Assembly: GCA_932294295.1 (NCBI GenBank)
Contig: OW028579.1
Location: 3,236,370-3,300,369, forward strand
Direction: 5' to 3'
Source of the DNA: Alitta virens
Lineage: Eukaryota; Annelida; Polychaeta; Phyllodocida; Nereididae
Length of the DNA: 64,000 nt
Shown: positions 1-12,299 of the stretch, piece after piece
Layout of the letters: each line of letters starts with the position of its first letter
Numbering within the stretch: position 1 is the stretch's first letter
The notes under the pieces: model-generated
What the model was told of the DNA's origin: nothing
Database searches by the model: none
What the model saw: the letters and a program-made list of their open reading frames with translations, nothing else
Made by a program: the position numbers and the translations under genes

Positions 1-199
1 GCGATTGTCCATATATTGCAGACCAAGGATAATGCATGTATTATTGCATATTATGCACACTGATTGATTATATCTAGAATCAAATGGCATAAAACAGTGC
101 AATGCAATATAATCTAATCAGATAAAAAGGACTCAAACATAGATCTCTCTCACCTCATCAATCAACCCTGAGGCTCGCTAGCGGCAAGAACTTGCATTA

Positions 200-361
200 G
201 GGGGCTCTATCTATTCTATCCATCTGCCTATCTATCTGTCTATCTATCTGTCTATCTGTCTATCATCTCTCTGTAACTCTATCTATCTATCTACCTATCT
301 ATCTATCTATCTATCTATCTTTCTAAGTATCTTTCTATCTTTCTATCTTTCTATGTATCTT

Positions 362-397
<36 letters not shown>

Positions 398-477
398 CCT
401 ATATATCTATCTATCTATCTGCCTATATATCTATCTACCTATATATCTATCTTTCTATCTATCTATCTATCTTTCTT

Positions 478-534
<57 letters not shown>

Positions 535-560
535 TTATCTATCTCTCTATCAGTCTATTA
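200..560 (+). repeat. TATC tetranucleotide microsatellite
   Basis: This is a long, slightly degenerate (TATC)n run with TTTC, TGTC and TACC variants, ending in (TTTC)n near 620. The apparent Tyr-Leu-Ser reading frame over it is only the repeat. It directly follows a segment (146-200) that also occurs, inverted, next to a (GATA)n run at 12300-12400. The microsatellite therefore looks like the tail of an interspersed element. Confidence 0.9.
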
Positions 561-1451
561 GTCTATCTATCTGTCTGTTTGTCTGTGTGTCTTGCTTTCT
601 TTCTTTCTTTCTTTCTTTATTGGCATCCACGGTAAATCCGAGAACTGTTGTTGAAAATGGTATAAGATCTATTAGTCGAAATGTATATCCTATATGGCTG
701 TTTTTGACTGTGGTCTCACTCTGTTTATCAATGTAGCTTGCAAGATATGAGAAATTCGATGAAAAAGAAAAACTGGAACTGTGTACATGCATAATAAGTT
801 TTAGCATCCTTTAAATGGCAAAACAGTAAACAGAGAATGTTTGAGTGATCTATTTTAAACATTAAACCATATGACCTTTCACTTGATGTGCTAATGGATC
901 ACTGCAGACCACAACAGCACTGTGTTATTTCTTTCAAATCAATACATTAACAGGTTTGCCCTTAGAAATCAATATCTCTTTATTGAGAATCCTGATTTTA
1001 TGACCTCTGAAATTCAAGGCCAGAATGTATCCGCCGCCCCATTTGAATGCGGTCTGCAATTTATATGGTAATTTTAGTTGTTGAACCATAATAAAAATGA
1101 GTACAGGTTTAACATCATTAAAAATCCTGAACATAAGAAGAAGAAAACAACAAATAAACTGCGATAGGATTTGAATGGTTACTCGCATGCTACAAAAATT
1201 AACCGACGATAAAATTCAGAATTTCTGCTTGTCAATCAAGCAAACTTTGGCAATTACAGTTTACTATCATCACATAAGTATGAGACTATTGCTAAATCCA
1301 GTTTTCTAGTGTTATTAACAGCTGATCAGAAAAACGCGAATTTCTGACCGATTACTGCTTTTTAATTAATAAGTACTGAGATTACGCATAACATTTTGCT
1401 ACAAACCTATAAACTAGTATTTTGTGTATAGATTATCATATTTACTGTCAT
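560..1451. other. Unassigned AT-rich sequence
   Basis: No gene, recognised repeat or RNA was found. Short open frames here lack splice-supported or recognisable protein sequence. Confidence 0.5.
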
Positions 1452-1608
1452 CTACATGGCCAAATGCGCTACGTGCGTTTTCCATGCGTTTGGATAAACG
1501 CATGGAAAATGCATGTTTTTCACCTCATTTTAATTAGGCAAAAACCATGCGTTTTCCATGCGTTTATCCTTCTCATGGAAAACGCACGTGGCACATTTGG
1601 CCATGTAG
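1452..1608. mobile_element. Nested-palindrome MITE (family 'CTACATGGCCAAATG')
   Basis: The inverted ends read CTACATGGCCAAATG and CATTTGGCCATGTAG. Inside lie two further hairpins built from TTTTCCATGCGTTT and AAACGCATGGAAAA. The element is about 157 bp, with a CACGTG-type core near each end. Related copies lie at 7307, 14971, 15695, 30268 and 30393. No transposase is encoded. Confidence 0.8.
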
Positions 1609-2269
1609 AATATCTGTACTAGCATAATAAATGTATGATGATAATGATTAACAGGATCACCAAATACCAACATTTGCCATGTACAATTTAATGTAGACTA
1701 TAAAAAATGTTGTCGATGGAAAACTTTACGATTAATCTTTGCAATGTATCGCTAAGTTTTCTAAGGCACCGGGTGTTTTTGCAGTTTTTATTTCAAAGGC
1801 AATATATACATCCCTTATTGACTATACTTTCTGTTTATGATCTTTTTTTTCTCTTTTAGTTTTATGTTAACAGTGAACACACAGTAGGTGATATACGTCA
1901 CCAGCTATGATTTATTTACATTCAAATAACTTCTAGCCATAAATATTGTCTTTGCTCGATGTTTGATAGAATATGGTAACATAAAGATTTCAAAGTATTC
2001 CTCAAATACTTATTTAATACATTTCGTGGCCATCTGTGTTTGTGGACCTCAAATGAGAAAGTAGTGCAAACACACTTCCTTTCTCCATGGACTTTAAAAA
2101 TACTGGGTCGATTACATTTTAGGCATTGATTGTGTTTAGATGTTGCACACGTGTCTGTGTTTGTTGAATTCTTCAACTTTTCAGGCACATTTCATATTTT
2201 ATTCATTAGAAAATGACCCAAGACAGCTGCTGTCTGACTATTCCTGGCTTCTATAGCCATATATTTGGG

Positions 2270-2346
2270 TTCCCTGATAGCATTCCAAATCGGCCCAACA
2301 TCGTTGCTATATATAGGCAACCGTTGGTACCACATCGAATCTACTT
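2270..2346. mobile_element. Fragment of the 'CCAACATTGGCC' MITE family
   Basis: The stretch starts with TAGCATTCCAAATCGGCCCAACATCG, of which the first part matches the left end of the complete copy at 37698. It is cut where the foldback element at 2347 begins, suggesting the foldback element inserted into or beside it. Confidence 0.5.
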
Positions 2347-4769
2347 AAGCCCCCCTCTCACATACCCGGTTTTGCCGTAGTGAAGCCGTAGTATGACGTA
2401 ACGGTTACGCAACGCGATTCTCGGCTTCAAGCCGACGTCAAACCGGCAATTCTCGGCCATACTCGTCGAGTCTCTCCTCGGACTCGGGCCCAAACCGGGA
2501 TTCTCGGGCCCGGTAGCCGGAAATTCAATGTGTGCATTGAATTCCCGTGGCAAAATCGCGGGTGTCCAAAAGTAAACAATAAACCCTGGAGGCCGTCGAG
2601 TCACTCGACGACTTGGACGGGTTTCCCGTCGCTAATTTTAGGCGTAGTGAACACGAAGGCTTGTTCAGGGCTAGTACGAGGAACTCGACGAGTAGTAGGA
2701 GTAACTCGACGGCTTCCAGGAGTAACCCGAGTTGTAGGAGTATTTCGCCGACTGCTACCAGCGTCAGCGTAGGCAGGGAGAAGGGTTGTATATAATTTAC
2801 AAGGCTGCTGCTCCCCTAATATTAGGCCGATTTTCGTCAAATAAAGACAGAATTGTTGTATAGTTCATACTGATTCCATACATGTTTTCGGATCGATAAT
2901 ATACCAAATATTAAGCGAGATATTCGTCTGAGAAGGCGGTTGTCTCGCGGCGGCTGCTGCTCCATTAATATTAATCCGATTTTCGTCAAATAAATATTGA
3001 ATTATAGTCGAGCTCATACTAATTCCACACAGAATTTCAGATTGAAAATAGACCAAATATTAAGCGAGATATTCGTCTGAGAAGACAGTTCTCTGGCAGT
3101 GGAAAGGTGCTCTGTGTATGTTTATGACTTGAATGGTGTGGTCAATATTTTTGACCATGATATATACATTGTTTGGATGATCTTTATTGCAATTAATTTC
3201 TACTCATTCTGCCAACTGGCCAATGGGAAGGACTTTTCCTTGGGTTTTGTAAAGTAAATTAACCTATATATGTAATAGCGATCTGCCTTGACCGTTATGT
3301 CAATTGCTAGTAGCATTTTGAATAATACAAAGAATGGGGTAAATCATGCTTTTTCATCATTGATTACAAGCATGAATTGAAATCATTGATCACAAGCATG
3401 AATTGAAATTCTAAATTGACCGTTATCTCAATTGCTATTAGCATTTTGAATAATACAAAAAATGGGGTAAGTCATGCTTTTTCATCATTGATCACGAGCA
3501 TTAATTGAAATTCTGAATTTCAACTGATTCCTGTTTATTATGCATATTAAAGAGGGAGATTGTTTTGATCATGGATGGAACATGCAATATCAATTTTAAT
3601 TCCAGTTGGATTATTTTACCTGTGGAACCCCTCAACAAGCCAACAATTTTGTTTTATTTTCGTTTTTTATTGATTACGAATCAATGAATTATTGATAGTA
3701 ACATATTATTAGGTGAAGATCTTATAACTATCTGTCTATCTACATATCTACATATCTATACTCTATGAGGTATTACTAACTTTATTAACAAGAATATTCT
3801 TGTTTGTGATAAATTCTACACATTTCCCTTCAGTCTTTATTTGACGAAAATCGGATATGTAGATAGACAGATAGTTTAGAGAGACAGATAGATTTATATG
3901 CTTATTATATAATATAGAATATCTAGCTTAATATTTGGTCTAAATAAGTACATAAAAGATAGCAAATAAAATCACAGATCAAATCACAAATACTAATTAC
4001 AATATCAATATTAGATTTAAATTTTACAAAATTATACACAAATACTGATCAAAATATCACAATAGGATTCAAATTAACACAAAAAGATAAGAATGTTCAC
4101 ATGTATAAAAAAAAATACCAATACAATAAGATACATTGTTTTTAATTAATGAAAGCAATTACATCTTTTTGTAATTGTGAATGACAATCAAGACAATGTC
4201 ATATTACTGTGTCATCTTTGAACGAAATGACAGGTCAAAGAACCCCAATTTAGGCAATTGACACATGTATTGAGTATTTGCTGTATTCTCTACACTCATT
4301 CTTTGTATCATTCAAAATGCTAATAGCAATTGACATAACGGTCATGGCAGTTGGCAGAATGAGTAGAAATGAATTGCATTTATTTGACGAAAATCGGACT
4401 AATATTAGGGGAGCAGCAGCCTTTTAAAGTATATACAACCCCTACACTGATGCTGACGCTGGTAGCAGTCGGCGAGTTACTCCTACAACTCGGCGGATTA
4501 CTCCTGGAAGCCGTCGAGTTACTCCTACTACCCGTCGGCTTACTTCTAGTGACCCTTAGAACCCGCCGAGTGACCCATAGAACCCGCTGAGTCACCCGCC
4601 GAGTCATTCGTAGAACCCGCCGAGTCACCCGTAGAACCCGCCGATTCACCCATAGAACCCTTTTTGCCGCCAAAATCTGTCGCCAACCCGGTGAAAAAAG
4701 CTGTTGCATAACCGTTACGTCATACTACGGCTTCAATGCGGCAAAACCGGGTATGTGAGAGGGGGGCTT
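2347..4769. mobile_element. 2.4 kb foldback-type non-autonomous DNA transposon
   Basis: The ends are inverted copies: left AAGCCCCCCTCTCACATACC and its complement at 4750-4769. Inverted similarity extends inward for roughly 400-500 bp on each side (2347-2845 and 4378-4769). It includes a GC-rich zone of repeated GAGTNACTCGNCG-like units and an AGGGGAGCAGCAGCC motif. A second inverted pair lies at 3185-3345 and 4297-4375. Direct repeats of about 150 bp occur at 2805-2948 and 2957-3098, and about 135 bp at 3280-3510. No transposase is visible. The left flank reads TTAA and the right TTTA, which could be a worn TTAA target duplication, but this is uncertain. Short Arg/Ser-rich open frames inside are a by-product of the repeats. 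Confidence 0.75.
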
Positions 4770-7160
4770 TAGTGTTTCTATAAGGGTATTAGTGCATGTT
4801 TACTGTATTGAATTTATAGGGTCTGTTGACACTGTTGTATTATATTAATGATAATTCTCAGATTCTTTTTGACATTATAACATACATATGCACATGTAAA
4901 TGACCTGACAAACAATTTCTTTTTAATTTCCTGACCTTATCATAACATAAATTGAGTCAGGCCAGTGAAGTTGTTACATTGTGGTAAACCAGACTAAAAT
5001 AAATTAAATACAATGGAAAGACGCCATCTTTCATTCAAAAAATGACGTCACTAAATGGATGACGTCATTAAACACAATTTATATTGATATAAGATCCATT
5101 CTTTTTTAGAAAGGCTAATAGACTGATAGTTTTTGTCTTCAATTAACCAAATGTGCCTCCCTCCCTCTCATAATCCTACATTGACTTCAATTACCCAAAT
5201 GTGCCTCCCCCCCCCCTCTCATAATCCTACAATTTATATTCTCTCACATCAATTAGTATTCAGTCGAGATATGCTCTATCTCAGTTTATCTGACCCATCA
5301 AAATATATCCCATCTCTGGTCTTCCTGTATTTTTTCTTCTGCAGCATATAGTTTTTGCTTTACTTCATATTCCTTATCATTTAATATCATCTCCCCCCTT
5401 TCTCATTGCATATGTCCCTGAGTCCACATCAATTGTCTTATTCTAACTCTGTTACCTTTCCTTTCGTTTGTGCCATCATTCCAGATTTGCTTTATCTTAG
5501 CAATAGTCTGGGTTTTTTTGTTCCGTTCTTTTCACAATTGAAAGCAATGGGTCACAGAGGTGCCCCTTGCTTTATTCCATTCTCTTGTGCCTTACGAGGT
5601 TCAGACAAAATGTCAGATTTGAAGATGGAATCGAATCAAGCACAAGAGGCCAGGACATTTGCCAGGCCTTCCAAATGAAAACATATGATTCTCTGCTCCC
5701 TGCTATCATTCCATAAAACTCTATTATCTTGATGAAACCCATACTTTATGCAGCCTAAGATCCTATTCTGTCGTTCTTTTTACCTGGTGAAAAATTCGAG
5801 CAGCAATGGATTTGTTGCATTAATAAATAGCACATTTTAATTAATTAATATTTAATTTATTGAAATGCTAGCTCGTGTGTTGGATACAGGCTTGGGGTCA
5901 AGTACTTGGATTCAGTATTTGGACTTAAGTACCAATTACTCGGTACTTGTACGTGTACTTGGCCTCGACGTAGCTCAAAATGAAGTACTTGTACTTGGAG
6001 CCAAAGTACTTGCAAGTATCTTGCATATGAAATGAAATGCATTGTATTGGTACACGAACAAATTGAATAAACCAATTACTTACATTAACTAGTGAATGCT
6101 CACTACCAAACTAGTTATTTTCATCGGATTCACTACATGAATGACAGTATGTTATTCTAAAATTGTATGGGCATGAAAGATTATATTGATATTATATTAT
6201 TTCATAGTATATAAACCATGTATTATCTTAGTATACCAAGAGTATAAATAAAGCTTAACACTTATAGTATTATTTTCTTATTACTGTAAAAGTACTGTAT
6301 TATTGTATGTTATTATTGTATGTTGTATGTTGACAAATGTATCAATTATGATAACATCATGTCAATAAAATTATGTATAATAATAACTCTGACAAACTGA
6401 TGCGTTATGAACATTTTTAGTGCATTTATCATCATATTTCATAATATTTCCTAATGTTATGCAATTTGATAGTTTTTATATGTATCATCAAGAAATATAG
6501 TCAATTCCATATAACACATATTTAATTGATATAAATAGCTCTTGAAATATTTCAATTATGGAACATTCTGCTTTCTAGTGAGGATAGTCAAAAGCCATAG
6601 ATATTGTAATCACTAAAGAAAGTCAATTCACATATCAAAACATATGCTTAATTAGTATAAGTAGCATATTGGAATCAGATGAAAACAGTGTGCTTTCAAG
6701 TATGGATAGTCAACATTGAAGTACTTGGAATGATCTATTTTAAGGTCCAGTATCAAACTTCACAAGCCTAAAAATGTTTCTCCAACAACATCCATAGCAT
6801 GTCTCTTTTGTAACCTCCACACTTTACAGGCAAACTCATGCGAAAGGATTTGAATGATTCATGAACATTCACAAGAACAGACTACACCAACAGCATCCTT
6901 TTCAACAGTCCGCTGTTAACCTTTTACTATTGCTGAAGTCTCTATTGATCCATCGGTGTCCTATCGAGAACTTTTGTAACTTTACTCAAGCTGATTTGAA
7001 AATAACATGCTGGAGTTTTAGTAGGCCAGTAGACGAGCACTGCTATAAAATATTTAAAAAAAATGTGCCTTGTAAGTAAACTTTTAAAATGTGAAAAAAT
7101 GATGGTTATTTTAATAATGTTTGTCAATGCAGCCTCCTATTTGTTTAGAACATTGATCGA
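4770..7160. other. Gene-free AT-rich region with local repeats
   Basis: It contains a doubled segment of about 56 bp at 5139-5232 (TCAATTANCCAAATGTGCC), a cluster of AAGTACTTG motifs at 5895-6020 and a diverged double repeat at 6495-6720. I see no gene. Confidence 0.5.
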
Positions 7161-7164
7161 TTAA

Positions 7165-7266
7165 CCATCCTCGATAACATGCTACGTCGGCTCAATGTTG
7201 GCCCGATGCTGGTTCGATGTTGCCCACATAGGGCCGACGTCAGTACGATGTCAAATGCTATTTGGG
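7165..7266. mobile_element. Copy of the 'CCAACATTGGCC' MITE family
   Basis: The sequence shows the family's GGCTCAATGTTGGCCCGATG core and ends in ATTTGGGA. It resembles the better copies at 36415 and 37698 and is directly followed by a nested-palindrome MITE. Confidence 0.45.
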
Positions 7267-7306
7267 ATACTCTTCATATGGTTCTTTTCTAATATTGCAA
7301 TTGTGG

Positions 7307-7462
7307 TACATGGCCATATGTGCCACATGCGTTTTCCATGAGAAGGGTAAACGCATGGAAAATGCATCGTTTTTGCCTAATTATAATGAGGTGAAAACCA
7401 TTTGTTTTCCATGCGTTTATCCACATGCATGGAAAACGCACGTGGCACATTTGGCCATGTAG
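7307..7462. mobile_element. Nested-palindrome MITE copy
   Basis: The ends are TACATGGCCATATGTGCC and GGCACATTTGGCCATGTA, with the same internal pair of CATGGAAAACGCA hairpins as the 1452 copy. Confidence 0.75.
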
Positions 7463-7897
7463 GTAACTTTCTTACTGACTACAATCCTCCAATACAAATC
7501 ATTGGTCTCACCCACAGTGCTGCTGTAGAGCATTGCGTCAACATTGAGATTAATTCCAGTAACTAAAAGAAGTTTACGTCAAATGTTTAATGATTTGTAC
7601 CACCTGTATAATCTTGTAGAGGAACTATATGATTGGGTAAATCAACTGTATATGGTATTACTGTAAGTCACAGCAGATGTGGAATAGAATTGGATAAAGC
7701 AATTCCACAGCTGAAAAAAATCTGTCGACAATATACAGCCTCAATGTAGCTTATTAAAATAGTGGAATTTAGTTCTATAATTGTACTATGCACAAAATGC
7801 TTTTTGTTACTTTTTCAGTTTAAAAGCTGAAAAACGCCCACGTGTGCTGAAAAAAAAAACATATTGAAAGTAAGGAAAAAAACAAATTGGTACTCAC

Positions 7898-8243
7898 CAT
7901 AAATCTCTATCACCATGGCAACGGGCATGACGAGGAGTGCCACCAGGAGGTCAGCGATCGCCAATGACATGAGGAAGTAGTTGGTCATGTTCTGCAGCCT
8001 TTTCTCCCAGCAAACTGCCAGACACACCAGTATATTCCCAATCGCAGTTGCTACAATCAGCACGGACAGACATAGTATACTCCAGTGGTACCGCCTGCTT
8101 CCAGCGCTGTCTCCCGAAGAAGCGTTGAACGATCCGTTCGCGTTTGTGACGTTGGATACTTCGTATGGCGTCACGTCTTCACCAGAAGTGACGTCATCAA
8201 ATGTAAGCCACATCTCGGACCCTGCGATAGCAGGATCGGTCAT
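7898..8243 (-). CDS. First coding exon of an aminergic-type rhodopsin-family GPCR (partial gene)
   Basis: The start codon at 8243-8241 opens 115 codons plus one base, ending at a GTGAGT donor (intron begins at 7897). Residues 1-53 form an extracellular tail with three N-glycosylation sequons (N31, N36, N40) and no signal peptide. TM1 is about residues 54-77 with the family GN motif (N70 = N1.50). The first intracellular loop ([11 protein letters not shown]) and TM2 with SLAIADLL (D98 = D2.50) follow. In established families this loop and TM2 resemble 5-HT2 and D2-like dopamine receptors, so a monoamine receptor at the plasma membrane is likely; the exact ligand is inference. The exon breaks just after TM2. 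The reading frame continues into the intron without TM3 features. No DRY, CWxP or NPxxY exon was found down to position 1, so the rest probably lies outside the window or was missed. Confidence 0.8.
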
Positions 8244-8604
8244 ATCGAACGCGGACCAAATTGCATGATCTGCGAACCCCGGCGTCAGTCGTGGCCGATT
8301 ACATTTGAGGCCGATTCGAACATGGTCATTTTGGAATGACGCGAGTTAAATGGTGTACGCATGATGGACGTTTTAAAAATGGCTTATAATCCTGTTAGTA
8401 TATGTTTTCACTGTTCTCTAGGAGTAGGAAATAAACTGAATGGCTAACCTTTGCTCTTGGTTGGTTTTTTAATGTGAAAATGTAATCCAATAAGTCAGTA
8501 TCAAACTCTCCTGTGGTCGTGTTCTTAGTCTGCTCTCTTAAAGGCAGAATTGCTTGACTAACAGTTGCTTCCTTCAAGCACAAAACCAAGTTGTCAACTA
8601 CCAT

Positions 8605-10080
8605 TCATATATAACCAATTGATGCATCAGTGACCTTGTGTATAAATTGTATATGATATATTCTCGGTATATATTTGAGATTACATCAATTTCTTCACAG
8701 TCCACTTTGCAAAGCCATCATTGTTCACTTCTCAATGCCTAGTTTGTGCTAGTTACTGATACTGCCTCTATATTTTATTACATTTGCACTGAAGACAGGC
8801 AATGTGGCCTCTTTGACCAATGTTGTTTTTGCATGCAAGGCGACGTAATATGTCCACAATTATTCCGGGGAGATTCCGAGATATAGAAAGCACTTTTCCG
8901 ATGATATCTTTTTATGCTCTATGGTCGTAATCAGTCGTTCAGGCAAATTCTCTCTTGAATCCTCTTTCATGTAAAATATCCAATTTGTTGTTTTGCTATT
9001 ATTATGAATATTATGTTGAATGCCACCAGTGTTATGCTATAAATCCAGTCTTAATTGTATTTTGGTCTCAAGTACGTCCGTGATCTGGGACATAGATTTG
9101 TTTCCTTGTCCACTGATATTACAGAGTCCTTCAAAATAAGTGTTTAATCCGATTGTTTTGCTAATGACATCCAACTAGGGATCCATTACTTAGTAGCAAT
9201 ATTTGATGTGATTCTCAATTCCTTAAACGTTTCTGAATCACTCACAGACTTCTATTTTGTTGTTTAATGTATGGATTATGGAATCGACAGGAAGAAGGAG
9301 CAGAATATTTCTTCAGACTTGTTTGTAACTGTGGTGTTTCAGTTAAAGAAGCAAATCAAGTAAGGCATGTGTGACCATTACATGGAATAGTAGCTTCTTT
9401 TGAAAGTTTACTAATGAATTACATGTATCTCTACAGATGTAGGTTTGGCTTCTTTTGAAAGTTTAGTAATTAATTAGATTACATGTATTTCTCTGTAGGG
9501 TTTGGAATATATTACTATTTTCTTGCTTTCACTCAAATTCTAAATGTTTTCCTTATTCCTACACATTTAGTATTTCCGTGGCATTATATTCAATTATGAC
9601 TGATGGCATGATCAATACTCAGCTATGAACATCAATACACATCAGCTACATGCAGTCAGGAGTCATGTAAGCACTTAATAGGATTAAATACAGCATCATG
9701 TGCCTCACAGGTATTCTTGAAATTAACCAATCATGTCTCAGTACCAGCACTAATAAGAGGGAATCCCTCCTTCCAGGCCACGTGACGGAGACCCTATTGT
9801 GACGTCATTGCTTAAATAACTCCCGGTTTTGGCAGTTGTGTGAAATGATTGTTCATGTTCGCCTCATATCCACATAATATTCCAAACTTTAGTGTCAGTG
9901 TTCTGTATTATCGCCAGTGAAAATAATATTCATTCAGTGGATGTATATATCCTGCTAAATTAATATTCCTTATTGATGACTCTCGTTAGTAAGTATTCCA
10001 CAGATTCTGTTATACCATCTGACAGTGTATGCTGGCAAGAAGTACTGGATACGTTATCTGAAATAAAAAGAAAACTTGGT
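8605..10080. other. Gene-free region
   Basis: No gene was recognised. A roughly 65 bp segment is doubled at 9400-9485 (GGCTTCTTTTGAAAGTTTA). A CACGTGAC plus TGACGTCA cluster lies at 9780-9812. Confidence 0.4.
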
Positions 10081-10119
10081 TAGTCAAAGACAAAATGGTA
10101 AATTTGTGCACGAATCCAG

Positions 10120-10860
10120 AATGTAGATCCCAAATCTAAATATCTTGGAGTTCATGTTAATGCTGGTCTCAAATTTGATAAACATGAACCTGAAGTTGTT
10201 AAAAATATCACAATAAAGCGATCATTGTTGGGCCGTTTGAGGCATTGGTGGATTAGGGCTTTACGTCTTGTATTTCTGCACTTGATGGGCTAATTAGGAC
10301 AGGTAGGGACCATGGCAATGAGAGGAAGGATGAAACAGCCATCCAACTTAGGCTCGACCGGGAATCGAACCCGGGACCCAGCGGTTGGAAGCCCAGAGCG
10401 CTACTTCTGAGCTAGGCCCCTGCCCTTGTACTGTATGGGGTTATTCAAATTCAAATGTTAATACAATTCAAAGACTTCAAAATAGGGCAGCTAGAATTAT
10501 AACTTTTAGAAAAATATTATTAATAGCAGAGATATCGAGCTTGTTAAACAGCTTAAATGGCAAAGCATACAAGAACGTATAGTTTAAGACTATTTCCTCT
10601 GCGTTAACATGATTAATTGTATTCATGGAAAAGCTCCTCAACATCTAGTAAATTCTGTAGTCATGGCATTTGACATTCATGAAATTAATACTCTCTGGCA
10701 ATTTATTAAATGTGGTATTACCAAAATGTCAAACTCAAATGTTCGAAAGGTCTGTCACATATAGAGCATCAGTTGCTTGGAATCTACTGCCAGAGAGCTT
10801 AAAAAAGCTTCAAAACTGGAGCAAAACTGTACATTACATGATTTTGTTATTTTTTATTGT
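10120..10860 (+). mobile_element. Decayed LINE (C-terminal reverse-transcriptase part and tail), split by a SINE
   Basis: Upstream of the SINE, translation gives SKYLGVHVNAGLKFDKH. Downstream it gives IQRLQNRAARII and, in another frame, VTYRASVAWNLLPESLKKL. These are typical of the C-terminal part of non-LTR reverse transcriptases. Frameshifts separate the pieces. The same 3' part recurs at about 17610-17760. The SINE occupies 10246-10435. Confidence 0.7.
10246..10435 (-). mobile_element. tRNA-derived SINE (family 1), inserted in a LINE
   Basis: On the minus strand the 5' part is tRNA-like: A box GGCCTAGCTCAG and B box GGGTTCGATTCCCGG, with CTTCCAA as the anticodon-loop region. A shared body follows (GGCTGTTTCATCC and ACCATGGTCCCTACCTGTCC) to a TAATCCACC 3' end. 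It interrupts LINE coding sequence, so it inserted later. This is not a functional tRNA gene. Confidence 0.85.
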
Positions 10861-10877
10861 AATACTTGTTTATAATG

Positions 10878-10902
10878 GGCCACTTGAAAATTTCAAGTGG
10901 CC
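10878..10902. repeat. Perfect 25-bp palindrome
   Basis: Arms GGCCACTTGAAA and TTTCAAGTGGCC surround one central base. It lies at the 3' side of the LINE tail. A single arm also follows the related LINE tail at 17749. Confidence 0.6.
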
Positions 10903-11800
10903 AATTATAAAAAAGCATTACAATAAAAAATTTAAAATTAAAAAAAATGGTTTACCACTGTAAAATATTTTCAAAATAAAAAATAATAAAAATAACCAAT
11001 GATGAATTTCACATATTTATAATAATTGATGAATTTAACTCCAGGAAATTTCACATATTTTCACATATTGCTGAAAATTATGGTCTAAAATATGTGAAAT
11101 CTCTTGAAGGTAAATTCATAAATAATTGTGCATTGAAATTAGGATTACCAATAGTAAAATTCAAAATCACAGGTCATATGCAAATGACTTTAACAGTGAG
11201 GTAATTTATATTAAGAATTTAAGTGTTAAAATAAGTGTTCTGAATGATTTCAATGTATTCTAAACCAAATGGTATATTTTCAGTATTGCCCAATCATGGC
11301 ACTTTCCAGCATATATATGGACCATTTAACCTAGCTCAGCACTTCCATTTCTCCATACCAATATGCAACTTTTCATCAATCTTAGAAAAACTGTACCCAA
11401 TCATGCTCCATTCATTCATATTTCTAAAAGGCTTTTCTCATCCATGGCTGTAAGGAAATCCTAGTCATAAACTACGTTTGGAACTGCACTGCTAGAACCT
11501 ACATTCAACTAAAAGCCTGCACTGTGCCACAGACTAGTGGGAAGCTCACAATAAGAGCTGACAGCAGCACTTGTAAACAATTCTGGGCGAAAAAGCGTCC
11601 CCTTGCTATATCCCGCTGGTGTTATGTAAGCGTGACTCCGAATGAGAAATTTGATTTCTGCACCCTTTCCGATCCAGAATGCAAAGCTTTGAAAAGGTAC
11701 AAGGCAGTTCGTAATGATCGTTACGGACTGAAAGGGTGTTGTAGGGAAAGGGAATATAGGAAATGATGGAGGGTTAAACTCAATTAGAGTTCCTGTGAAT
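10903..11800. other. Gene-poor region with one weak exon-like open frame
   Basis: A frame at 11524-11766 has a possible acceptor (GCCACAG at about 11532) and donor (GTAAGC at about 11627). The protein is not recognised, so it is not called as a gene. Confidence 0.3.
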
Positions 11801-11814
11801 ATGTATCTAGGTAT

Positions 11815-11960
11815 CTATTTATGTATCCATCTATGCATCTATCTATGTATCTATCTATGTATCTATCTAACCATCCATCTATCCAGCTATCTATGTATCT
11901 ATCTATCCATCCATCTATCCAGCTATCTATCTATCTATCTACCTATCCATCTGTGATTGA
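11815..11960 (+). repeat. TATC/TCCA microsatellite
   Basis: Degenerate TCTATGTA, TCTATCCA and TCTATC units, followed by GATTGATT repeats. Confidence 0.8.
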
Positions 11961-12029
11961 TTGATTGATTAATTCATTCATTTATTCAGTCATTCATTGG
12001 ATAGGCAGAAGCATGAATACATTGGCAAG

Positions 12030-12130
12030 GGGTTGGCCCAAAGTTAGCAGTCCCTTACCGATGTGCGAAATAACGTTGTACCAATTTTGGCTGCCAACAT
12101 TGGCCCAATGTTGGCCCAGCGTGTTATCTA
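12030..12130. mobile_element. Copy of the 'CCAACATTGGCC' MITE family
   Basis: The core ACATTGGCCCAATGTTGGCCC is present with TTGGCCCAAAGTTAGC at the left. It is a diverged copy. Confidence 0.45.
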
Positions 12131-12299
12131 AGTTGTTTTCGTTCTATACTCAAGCAGTCACAAGTTTCATTAAATTACCAATTAGAAACTAGGGTTCTTC
12201 AGAAACCTCTTCCATGCACCCTTTTAAGGCTTTTCAATAATTGCATGGGTAAGTCTTGTAACAGCAAACGAGGCACGTCTCTGCATTTAAAACTCGACA

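Noticed and set aside
353..736. 127-codon frame rich in Tyr-Leu-Ser
   Set aside because: It is a translation of the TATC microsatellite; no splice or domain evidence.
8395..8604. 69-codon minus-strand frame near the GPCR exon as another exon
   Set aside because: No receptor-like sequence, no recognised domain; only a weak GTTAGC donor.
11524..11766. 80-codon frame with a possible acceptor and donor
   Set aside because: Faint resemblance to a C2-type strand only; not enough to call an exon.
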